DNA of 64,000 nt from Pezizomycotina sp. ARF18 (taxonomy: Eukaryota; Ascomycota), in contig AZLU01000083.1 in NCBI GenBank assembly GCA_002224055.1, positions 19,326 to 83,325 of the forward strand, read 5' to 3'. The position numbers were made by a program, and so were the translations under genes. Under the pieces are notes generated by a model that worked only from the letters and a program-made list of their open reading frames with translations, did no database searches and was not told the origin of the DNA. This document shows, in pieces, positions 35,651-45,117 of the stretch; the first letter of the stretch is position 1; every line of letters begins with the position of its first letter.

Positions 35651-35996
35651 ATGGTAAATCTAGAGCCATCCTACCAGTGGAACCTTTTAAAGTCGGGAAA
35701 GTCAGATACTTTCACCCTTAATTGTTTGTTTATTTGTCTATTGCCTTGTTATTTTTCTTTTCGCCTGACTTTCTTATATTATGATCAATTGCTATAATAA
35801 AATATTGTTTCGTTAGCTTTGAGCGCCCACTTTCAAACTGATGTATCTAGCCAGCATCATTTAACTGCCGTACAGTGGTTCACCTGACCAACCACCGAAG
35901 AGCTCGTTACTAGATAGTATCGTTCTTTTCGTTTTGTCTGAGCATTTTTTTTATATCATCTTCTGTTGCAATTGACTCAGATACTAGTATTTCCAA
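35651..35996. other. Intergenic between convergent FZ21 and FZ22
   Basis: 3' regions of two convergent PIP-box copies; no feature recognised. Confidence 0.35.
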
Positions 35997-37101
35997 TCAG
36001 CGACCCTTATTGAAGAAGTTATCCAAGCTCAATTGGCGTTGTGGTGGTCCGGCAGCCAAAGAGAAAGTTGCCAGCTTAATATCTTTGCGGTACTTGATCG
36101 ACAGAAGAAGCCATCGTACCTCGAGGAAATAACTGATCGTAATGTATTTCATCGTCCTCTTCTGCTTCGGAGCAGTCGAATCTCTCGTCGTCTTTCGAAA
36201 GCAGAAAGGCCCGCGGTAAGAACGATGATTAGTTGACTTCCAAGAGCAAGAGATGGTAACATGGGCCGGAAAGAAATTTATTGTAAGGGCGTCTTACGTA
36301 TCTTATGGCAGGCGTAGCAGCGGCCATCATCATCACACATGTAGGAGCGAAAGATGAAAGTTCCCAGTACTCGCTGATCACCGATTTTGGCCACGCTTTA
36401 CAGGTTGGTCCTGGCAGCGCCGAAAATGGCACAGTTCGCATATCCTGGTGTAAGGCTCCATATCCGGCTCTGGAGCCTCTATCCACTTGCATACCGCGTA
36501 CGTGCTTTCTTTACCACCTGGGTCGCAGCATTCGGCACACGTCCAGGTCTCGCGAATGTAGGTGTAGCTGCACTTGTGACCCGGATACACGGCCTCGCAG
36601 AGGAGCGGATGACGCAGGCGCGGCACCGCCTGGCATGATTTGGATTAGCGCCGCTGTATAGATTGACGGTGGCGGTACTGCCAATTTGTCGCCGCAGCGA
36701 AAGCAGATCGTCGTATCGACGCCCAGGCAGACGAAAAATAGCCGGCACAACGGAGGTGTCCACGATTCAGGTTGCGCATATTTCCTGGTCGTTGATGGTG
36801 AAACCTTCCGCCGGAAAGTGCCGTTTGTCGCCTACCCTAGAACAACCTCCGCAGACCTTAGCGCTGCTACCGAAGAACTCGTTACCTTCGGTGAACAGGC
36901 GCAGAGGGAAACTTCGGCGTTCGATACTTCGGAGGAGAAGATGAGAGGTCTCTCCCGATTCTCCGATCTTTGGAGCCGTCGAGCTAAACGTATGAGACGC
37001 GTAAATGAGCGGCAGGCGATGCGTAGGGATTGTCGGTCCTCTTCATTGAGGTGCGACGCGATGAGGAGGAAGAGCTCGACGGCGATGTTGGCGAGGGGCA
37101 T
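35997..37101 (-). pseudogene. FZ22: type A F-box/Cys-rich copy with PIP-box exon, nonsense and splice-site loss
   Basis: ATG at 37101 gives MPLANIAVELFLLIASHL, NEEDRQSLRIACRSFTRLI. After a shift: LRLFTEGNEFFGSSAKVCGG, FTINDQEICAT, where the next Cys codon is TGA. ICFRCGDK, RICELCHFRRCQ and GRCYACHKI follow in various frames. An intron with GTAAGA donor leads to an acidic exon (CSEAEEDDEIHYDQLFP). A second intron (36119-36056) ends in GG where relatives have AG. The last exon (36055-35997) reads GPPQRQLSLDNFFNKGR, a PIP-box. The nonsense codon and the lost acceptor point to true decay. It is convergent with FZ21, its closest structural relative. Confidence 0.75.
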
Positions 37102-37829
37102 GCCGGTGGAGAAGGTAATTAGATTGCGGGTGATAGATGAACCTTTGGTAGCAGAGAAAGGGGGGGGTGGAGGTTTATGGCGAGTGGGAACGATCGAGAT
37201 ATTTGCCTGAGGTCGGATGCGTGTGTATGAAAATTCTTTAACTTATACCGCTAATAAATTTTTTTAAATAAGTTCAAGAAAAGGGGAAAAAAAAGGGCTG
37301 ATTGATAGTGTAGTCTGGAGACCTTCTCAAGTCTCCAGACTATGACAGTACGAGGCGGAAGAAAAGTAAATAAATTAAAATAAGATAAAATAAAATAAAT
37401 AAGATTAGAAATAAAAATAAAATCAATGAACTTGAAGGAAGTACGGTGCTGGAAATCAAGTAACGATAGCCAGGCGGCCCCGTCTTTAAGATGCCTATTC
37501 AAATATACCCACTTAAACCTATTTCGACTGCTATATAGAATGTGGCAACAGTATCCGAGCTTTGTATTAAAACGCTGATTTCTTAGAAACGACTCTCCGA
37601 GTCCTTAAAAGCTAGTTCTTTGAAATTAGAGAAGCCCTCGAGTGCGAAGCCCGAAACCTCAGGAAGCTGAAGCTTACTATCCACTATATACTCAAGTTAT
37701 CGAAGCTGAACTTGTGACCCTTCGATATGCTCTAGCGTAGAGCATTGAAGAGGCAGTCGTAGCATAACCTCATTTCGTCCCATTCCATTTCCCAAATTTT
37801 GCTGCGGCTTAAGGGGATTGAATTATCGT
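37102..37829. other. Intergenic with a 12-bp hairpin
   Basis: Contains the perfect hairpin at 37311-37342, next to an AAAAT/AAATA-rich stretch (37370-37425). No gene seen. Confidence 0.45.
37311..37342. repeat. Perfect 12-bp hairpin
   Basis: TAGTCTGGAGAC, an 8-base loop (CTTCTCAA), then GTCTCCAGACTA. Could form a stem-loop in DNA or RNA. Role unknown. Confidence 0.7.
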
Positions 37830-38310
37830 ACGAACCCTTCTCACACCGAAGCAGACTGTCTCGGCGGCAAGGTGATAATTCCGCCACCTGTAAGGGCTCC
37901 TACGCTGGTTCAAGTGCTTGAAGACACATCGACAAGGCAGACGTGGCAGATCTCAAGATCGTCGATCTTCAACCTCGACCGGAAACCTAGAATCAACTGC
38001 GACACCCTGGCAGCCCCTGCACGTCTTCAACCCGGCCTCAATCCCGCGAAGACGTTACCCTTCCTGAACAAACGCGCAACAAAGCTTCTGCGTTCCCAGG
38101 AAGCGCTCGTCGAAGATCAACGGCCCGGTGTTATACCAATCCTTCGCTGGCCGCGGCGAGAGCAGGATGAGGCGTTTGAAGCGCGGCAGGTGATGCGAAG
38201 AGATTGCTTGTCGGCGGCATCGAGGTTGGAGGTGATGTCGAGGAATATTTCGACGGGGATATGGTTGAACGGCGAAGTTTGTGGCTCGTCTGCATTGCTC
38301 CCTGGGAACT
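37830..38310 (-). pseudogene. FZ23: F-box/Cys-rich relic
   Basis: F-box NHIPVEIFLDITSNLDAADK then QSLRITCRA, after which one base is missing (CRAFKRLILL in another frame). RLFRKGNVFAG, LKTCRGCQGV and KIDDLEICHVCLVD follow in separate frames. No C-terminal module or PIP-box exon is readable toward 37830. No in-frame ATG lies close to the F-box. The canonical GTAAGT site near 38381 (minus) and a CCCTCAG site suggest a 5' intron, unusual for this family. Confidence 0.55.
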
Positions 38311-38713
38311 CGGGGCGCTAGAGCGTCTTTGACTCGTGGCTAATATTCTGAGGGAAAGGATGGATGATGATAGCTGACGATACTTACCGGTGACAACGCT
38401 TGTTCGTGAATATCTAGATTCACCTTATTCTTCAATAGAGCCTTGATAATTCGTGAACTTTGTGTTCAATTGCCTGCCTTGTATTTTCTTTATTTTCTTT
38501 ATTGTTTGTAGTTGATTAAGTATACTTAGAGAATTATTTGTGTGTTCCTTCTGTTTTGATTGTTGGCAAGGAACTATTGTGAAGATAAATTGGAAGGCGA
38601 AAAAGTTTGCACAGGAAAAAAAAATTTGAAATGCCAATTAATCAAATAAATTACTAATACCCACGTGCTCAACAGTGCCTCTTTCCTAGCCCGTTTTCGA
38701 GCAGGGAGCACCA

Positions 38714-39884
38714 TCATGCTGTAGCTTTTTCTTCATATCGTCCGTTCTTGAAGAAGGCATCAAGGGTCAGTTGGCGCTTCGGTGGACCGGTAGCTATACA
38801 GGTACTCGTTAGTGGATATCTTCATCAACTTAAATATCGCAGCCGAGGAAAACAATGGTTATGGGGAACGAAGCGGAAAGGACGTCCTCATACCTGGAGG
38901 AAAGAACTCAAGACCAATATAGTCGTCCTATGGCATCCTTCAACTTCACTACACTCCAATCTTCGTCGTCCTTTGTCGAGCAGAAATTGCCGCAGTAGTT
39001 AGTATATGCATTTTCCATAGCGTATATGGCGAGGAGGTGAAGGGGAAAACATGAAGGGGTACGGGTAACTACTCACGGATTCTATTGCATTCATAGCGGC
39101 GACCTCTAGATCGAAAGCGTAGAAATGTTCCCTGTTCTCTTCGACAAACTTGTCCGGCCAACCAGGACATCCGCAGTCGCACAGTGATCAAGGTGACACT
39201 CCAACAGACCCTTCATATGATGGAGCCATATCCGCGGCGCCGAATATCTTCACCATATTCACACTGCGTATGTGCTCTCCGTATCTGTTACCATGCCACA
39301 GGTCATACACGCCCAATGATCTCCGATGCCAGGAAAGTGAATTTATGTCCCTTCGCGTCATCTTCGCAATACTTCCATGACGCAATCGCAGCAAAAGTAC
39401 ATGAGACTCAAGTACTTTTTCCCACTGCGTGCCCGTGGTGACAAGACGAAAGTAAAAGTCGCCTCCGTTACAGAGACAGCAGCGGAATGGACGTAAATAA
39501 TCGGGCGCTCTGGCTGTGACATCTCGGACGTTAGCAATTGAGGATGAAGGGCCGCATATGTCCTGGTCATCGATTTTGACGCCGAAGAACGAGAAACGGG
39601 GTAGCCGATTTTCAGGCAGCAGCTGCAGGCCTTGGAATTCTTCCCGGCGAAAACGTTGCCCTGTTTGAGTAAGCGTGGAGGGAAGCCCCGCAATCGAGGA
39701 CGTCCTTGGAGAAGAGTAAAGGTCCGGTGGCTCCGTTGTTGGGCCGCGTGCCGGTGGATATACTCTGAAAGCTCGGCAGGTTATTCGAAGTGCTGCTTGT
39801 CAGCCTCGTTCAGATCATCAGTGATCAGCAAAAGGAGTGCCACGGGAAGGAGGCGAAGGTGGGCGGTATTTGAGTGTTCTCCAT
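38714..39884 (-). pseudogene. FZ24: type A F-box/Cys-rich copy with PIP-box exon
   Basis: ATG at 39884 starts MENTQIPP; after shifts VALLLLITDDLNEADKQ, LRITCRAF, RLLKQGNVFAGKNSKACSCC and FSFFGVKIDDQDIC follow. Type A remains (CHLDHC, CPGWPDKFVEENREHFYAFD) and YECNRI end exon 1. The donor is GTGAGT, and intron 1 has a perfect TACTAAC branch. Exon 2 is acidic (DDYIGLEFFPPG). Intron 2 (38893-38794) has CACTAAC and ends TATAG. Exon 3 (38793-38714) reads GPPKRQLTLDAFFKNGR and ends EEKATA. Its PIP-box (Q-L-T-L-D-A-F-F) is textbook quality. Several shifts upstream. Confidence 0.75.
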
Positions 39885-40160
39885 GGTCTGCGGTCGTTAA
39901 GGGGGTGTTGGATTAGCCAGCCACCGAGGAGAAAAGAGAGATGAAGATTGTGGAGCCTATTGAGAGGTTTTGTTAGTGGTGTATATTCGGCGTCTTTGGC
40001 TTCTGTCGCTTCTTCGTCTTCGTCGTGTTTGCGTTCGGCACTAATAGGATGAGCTTTTAATGAGGATGCTGGATAAAAGAAATGAAATTGTTAAATTTAA
40101 AACAATAAATCAATCAATAAATAAATAAATAAATAAAATAATAAATAAATAAATAAAAAA

Positions 40161-40211
<51 letters not shown>

Positions 40212-40488
40212 ATTAAATAAAATAAATAAATAAATAAATGACACCCCTTATTTTCTATTCTATTACTTATATTTGCGGGAATCTTCGCACACATCAGTAC
40301 TTCAAGCAGATAACAAAACTTGTTTCTATTGAAAATCAACGCAATACCGTTCGAACATACACTGAGGATTTTCTTCCAATCCTGCCATCTCTTATCCAGT
40401 ACTGCATTACATTAGCTCATACTAATCGACATCACGACCTACTCCGCCTCCAGCAGAAATCAGAGTTCTCTATAGCGTATTGACGCCA
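39885..40488. repeat. Intergenic with AAAT microsatellite
   Basis: An imperfect (AAAT)n array spans about 40106-40239. Flanking sequence is divergent 5' DNA of FZ24 and FZ25 without recognised genes. Confidence 0.7.
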
Positions 40489-41306
40489 GAATGAGCTCCC
40501 CAAGTTCCCCGTCGAACTTTCCTCGACATCGCTTCCTACCTCCGCTTCGCGGACAAAGAAGGCTACCCTCACCTGCACTCGTTCAGGAACATCCTCCTTC
40601 CGCGCCTCTTTCGGGAGGGGAACCTGTTCGCTGACAGGGACGTCAAGGCCTGCAGCGTCTGCTTGAAGGTTGGGGATCGCGAGAAGCACTTTCCGATGGA
40701 GGGTTTCCAGATCGACGGTTACGACGTCTGTGTGGATTGCATTTGCTGCATGCTCTGCGACTGTCTCCCGAGGAGTGTTGACAAGATGGACTTGGACAAA
40801 TGCTGGGAATGCTATACCCGCGCGAAGAAGGTGTTCAATTCCCATTAACGGAGTCATGGACCTTGACGAGGCTTACAGGCTTGTCTGTGAGCACTGCCTC
40901 CTCGACATCGTGCGTCAAACGCTACTAGGGACACCAGCAGAGCTATAAGGGGTTGAATTCTATACGTGCCGCATCTGCTGGTCCGGCATCGGTTTGCGAC
41001 AATGTGGATACGAGTGGCGGGGGTGAAGGGGACTCTGGTGAAATGCACACACCTTGTCAGGGAGAGCTGATGCCTAAGGTTCTGGAAGAGATGAAACCCT
41101 ACACGAGATCTGCCAGGGCTGCATATGCGTATATGCGGCGAATACGAATGTTCCGGATGGCCGGAGGCTTTTGGGACCACTCGTCGATGAGGAGTATCGC
41201 ACCGAGGAGAGTGGCGGTGATGATTTTTCTGAGGACGGTTCAGCCGCGGACGACGAGGAAATCTATTATCCAGAAGAGCGCGACAATGAAGAAGAATCCA
41301 AATGAC
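40489..41306 (+). pseudogene. FZ25: type A copy with truncated F-box and acidic tail
   Basis: Reading ELPKFPVEL, one T is missing in GAACTTTCC (about 40523), after which FLDIASYLRFADKE follows. The LRLTCR half of the F-box is absent. It runs directly into RNILLPRLFREGNLFADRDV, KACSVCLKVG, FPMEGFQIDGYDVCVDCICC. LDKCWECY, LVCEHCLLD, FYTCRICWSG and, in another frame, HMRICGEYECSGWPEAF follow. The end is acidic (GGDDFSEDGSAADDEEIYYP). No PIP-box exon was found. Several shifts. The internal F-box deletion (about 20 residues) is not a homopolymer effect. Confidence 0.65.
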
Positions 41307-42109
41307 GAGGATGGAATCGGTCGATTACGGGACACCACCGATGAGGAAAAGCCCTCGAGCCAAGATAATTCTGGGGATGAAATTTATCAGAAGAGGAGGC
41401 GTCCCGTCGAGTAGTAGCATATGCTAAGAACAACCCGAATCTTGACGGGTACGATACGTTGTCCACTCTGCTTCCATACGGTCTGCTTTGTTTCAAGGCT
41501 ACTAATTACTATGAATTACTCATCTGCCGCCAATAAACAGGTCGGACATCTTGCTCTCAATCTCCTTGAATCATATTTGCTAAACCAACTGAAGGAAATT
41601 ATATATCGGTACGAACAGCGGATCATTAAAAGAAGATGAATATAACTTATGGGATATATGTGGTCACGATAGGTTCCTTCCTTAGAATCGAAATCCCAAT
41701 TGCCATTTCAAAGATGTTTGCTCTGGAGACCGTCATGGGGCTTATAATTTTATCCAATCAGCATTTCATTTGGCCTATTCATTGACAAGTCAGATATGGT
41801 ATAACTTTGAAGTTATATTGTTGTTAATTAAGAAAAAAGGTCCAAAAGAACACATTGAGAATTACAAAATTATTCACTCTTTAATTACGCTATTAAAGAT
41901 TAAATTAAGAAATTTTTGAAGTTGGTATATGTACGACGACTCTTGGAGACCATAAAAGTTGACTGGATGGATATTAGAGCCAGGACTTCCATTCTGCTCT
42001 GTTTTCTCCTCTCTGCTCTTTTGCTTCTCATTTGTTTCTCTTCCCACTTTTGTTTTTTTTTTAATATTGTGAGTTATCCTGGATTGAAGCAGGCTCTCGC
42101 GAGAACCCA
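41307..42109. other. Intergenic
   Basis: A second frame of the FZ25 tail runs on to about 41413. Otherwise AT-rich with no feature. Confidence 0.3.
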
Positions 42110-43640
42110 TCAGTACTTCCTGAAAAAGGCGCCCACAGTGAGTTGGCGTTTCGGTGTCCGCGGCTACATGTAGATATACAACACATTAGTATTAGCAACC
42201 GAAAGCCATGCTTTACAAGCGCTGAAAGTAAAAAGCATCATTGGAAGAGAAAGAACGCATACCAGATGGGAAACGTTCGTTTTCGGGAATGGCCTCATCG
42301 CCTATAAAATCATCGCAGGTCCAATATTTATCATCTACAAGGAAGTTATCAAGAAGTATTAGCTATCCGTTGGCCTGGCATATTATTTTACAGGCAATAT
42401 CATACTGATACAGTATGAAGGTAATGGTTGGAACGGAATGGAAACGTTCACATACGTATCTCGCCGCACAAAAGGCAGCGGCCCTGAGCGTCGCACTTGT
42501 AGAAATATCCGTTGTGGATATCGATGACAGAGGAAACGTTCGTTTCGGAATGGCCTCATCGCCTATAAAATCATCGCAGGTCCAATTTATCATCTACAAG
42601 GAAGTTTATCAAGAAGTATTAGCTATCCGTTGGCCTGGCATATTATTTTACAGGCAATATCATACTGATACAGTATGAAGGTAATGGTTGGAACGGAATG
42701 GAAAACTTCACATACGTATCTCGCCGCACAAAAGGCAGCGGCCCTGAGCGTCGCACTTGTAGAAATATCCGTTGTGGATATCGATGACAGACCTGGGCCA
42801 ACCAGTGCACTCGTGGTCGCGGCAGAAGGGGAAATGGCAACTCCTACAGATTCTGATATACGGCAGCATAACTCGGCCGGCGTCGTTTCCTTTTGCAAGG
42901 CGAGGATTCGCAGCCGAATTACTGACGCGTCCGCACTCACTACAAGACTAATGATCGCTGATTGCGGGTGACTGAACTTGTGACCTGCCGTAACGCCTTT
43001 CTGACCGCCCAGAGCACACAATCAGGGCAGATCTTGCCATAACCTTCGACGGTGTCCTCGGGCAGCCAGATGTCATGCCCAGATTAACCTGAGGGTTGTC
43101 TTTTTGTACCTAACCGGGACACCCGACATCGCAAATGTCGAGGACCACCCAACTGCGGATTGCGGCGAAGCATTCGGGAGCCTTGAGATGTTCGCCAAGC
43201 AGGTCGCACAGACTTCTAGGTCGTTGACAGTGAGGTCTTCGAGCGGGAAGTGGCGTTTATCGAAGATTCCCGTGCAGTTGCCGCACGCTTTGAGGATGCA
43301 TCAATCTTTCACGTTCGATAATTTCGTGGGGAGTGGGTTAAAGGGGAAAGAATCATCCTCGATGGTGGGCACGTATGCAATGGCTGCGCCGCGGACGTCC
43401 TACGCGAAATGTTTAAGTTCTCGATGGGCTTGCGCTTCGCCTCCTATTACGCCGGTCATTTCTGCCGGAACGGAATCACAACGTTCGTTATCCTGCAAGA
43501 GCCGCGATAACGAAGGCCTATACGGGAATCCACACGATATATGTTGGAATTGGGGTGCTGCGCCTGGTCTGCCACTGAAGTCGAGGAGAATTTCCGTAGG
43601 TTCTGCGACAAGCCGACGACCGAGGACCGTTGTCGCACTG
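42110..43640 (-). pseudogene. FZ26: type A F-box/Cys-rich copy with PIP-box exon and internal tandem duplication
   Basis: A damaged F-box (PTEILLDFSG, FQHISCG) is followed by LKACGNCTGIFDKRHFPLED, VNDLEVCATCLAN, ICPDCVLWAVRK, ICRSCHFPFCRDHECTGWPR and GRCLLCGEI. A GTATGT donor follows. The segment from the end of exon 1 through exon 2 is present twice (42269-42531 and 42532-42790). In the distal copy exon 2 (YWTCDDFIGDEAIPENERF) is open. Intron 2 (42262-42164) leads to exon 3 (42163-42110) with PKRQLTVGAFFRKY, a PIP-box. One extra base lies before the PIP-box. Several shifts and stops upstream. Confidence 0.7.
42269..42790. repeat. Direct tandem duplication, unit about 260 bp
   Basis: Copy 1 (42269-42531) and copy 2 (42532-42790) are nearly identical. 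They differ by TTTT/TTT, GGG/GG, ATATTT/ATTT, GTTATC/GTTTATC and two substitutions. The unit covers the last part of FZ26 exon 1, intron 1 and exon 2. Confidence 0.9.
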
Positions 43641-44315
43641 CTGCTACTGTGAGGTGATTCGTAAGTCTTGCCCCAGTGGTGATCGGATATATGCATTTGA
43701 TGAAATCCAAGAAGTTGACAATTATTTCACGTGCTGTAGACGGAGATGAGATAGTTGAATCCGATGAGGATGATTACGGAACGGATGAAGACGAGGCAAA
43801 TAGTCACCTGGGAGAAGAATGATATCGATCAGGGTGACTCAGAGGGAGAGGAATATATATGGTGGACGAAGATGAGGTGGATGAAGATGAGGTGGAGGAA
43901 GATGAAGTGGAGGAAGATGAGGTCGATGAGGATGCCTTGGATGGAGACGAAGACCAAGCTCTAGCTTGAGCGACACTAGATATCATAAGACCAAAACAAC
44001 CCAGATCGGCGGTTCACCTCTAAGAGACACGTAGCCTCAGACAAAACAACAAAACTGTATATCCCTTATGATGTTGGGTATATTTTACATTGGCTGAGGG
44101 ACTGCTTCACGACAATAATATTTACCATGATTGGGCTAATTTACGTGCACCGATCAATCGCGCACACTCACAATGCAACCAAAACGTAACTTTCCCCCCA
44201 GGAAAGAATGTCTGTATCTTATATCTATATACTTGAACGAATGTGCTGTTCTCTAAAGCAGCAAAATTATATACGTGAAAGGTAGAATGTTTTCAATCTT
44301 GTCAATTGAGGGATA
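43641..44315. other. Acidic coding relic and intergenic DNA
   Basis: Plus-strand frames at about 43740-43970 encode an acidic tail (DEDDYGTDEDEANSHLGEE; then VDEDEVDEDEVEEDEVEEDE), built on a GATGAGGTGGA/GGAAGATGA minisatellite. It resembles the acidic ends of FZ25 and FZ11, so it may be the tail of a lost plus-strand FZ copy. The rest has no feature. Confidence 0.45.
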
Positions 44316-45117
44316 CTAGGTGGTCGGCTCGATCGACGTCCTCATCTCCTCCACAAAAGCAACCACGTCATTCCAGTTCCCGCTCGTCAACTTATCCTTC
44401 GCTCTTTTGTTTTCCTCTCTCAGTTTCTCATTCTCATCCTGTAAACGCATGATATCTTGTTTGAGACCCCTTATCTCCTCCTGCGCAACACACAGCTCGT
44501 CTCCACCCTTACTTCTCTCCTCAGCTTCTCGTTCTCCAGACGCAACTCCTTATTCTCCTTTTCAAGATTGTATATAATAGGGATACTCGATTTGGGTATC
44601 TGAAGCTTGATAATGGCCTCAGACTACGTCGTCGTGTCGTTGTAGTAGTACTTCCCGATGTGTCGCTACCGTTCTTCGAAGGATTCGAAGAGATCCGAAC
44701 AGCGTCGCCGCGCAAATCGACGCCCGGGTGCCGTGCGAGGGATCGGAAGCCTCCTCGAGAAACTTCACCGTCAGCTTGCCGCTGTTTAGCGCTCCGACGA
44801 CCTTTTCCAGTTCTTTCTGGCTTATGGTCGAAATCGTAACTTTGGGATAACTGGCATGGACGACCGGATCGTTGATCTGTATCATCCAGCCCCGCCGCGA
44901 TAGGTGTTCGTGATCTCCTGCAGGTGTGCCTGGATGCCGTGCTCGAATAGGAAGGCTTTCATCATCTTCCGAAGGTCGGCGGCGCGTTCGGCGCGACGAT
45001 CGTTGGAGGGGTTGCGCGGGCGCGGAGCGGAGGGGCCAAGGCCGGCGCTGCCTGGCGGGTGGATCGCTCTCGCCGACGGGTGTCAGGGACTGGCGTAGGC
45101 TTTTCGGCCGTCGACAT
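44316..45117 (-). pseudogene. Hypothetical coiled-coil protein, frameshifted
   Basis: ATG at 45117 starts MSTAEKPTPVPDTRRRERST, a Pro/Arg/Ala-rich leader. In a second frame ERAADLRKMMKAFLFEHGIQ, MIQINDPVVHASYPKVTIST and KELEKVVGALNSGKLTVKFL are read. Two leucine-zipper-like stretches follow in further frames: NLEKENKELRLENEKLRREV and LKQDIMRLQDENEKLREENK. The end is FVEEMRTSIEPTT with stop TAG at 44316-44318. Heptad Leu/Ile spacing supports a coiled coil. No family recognised. At least three frame changes; some could be introns. Confidence 0.5.

Noticed and set aside
42415-42971. Two similar plus-strand frames starting MKVMVGTEWK
   Set aside because: They are antisense shadows of the duplicated FZ26 exons; the minus strand carries the family motifs.
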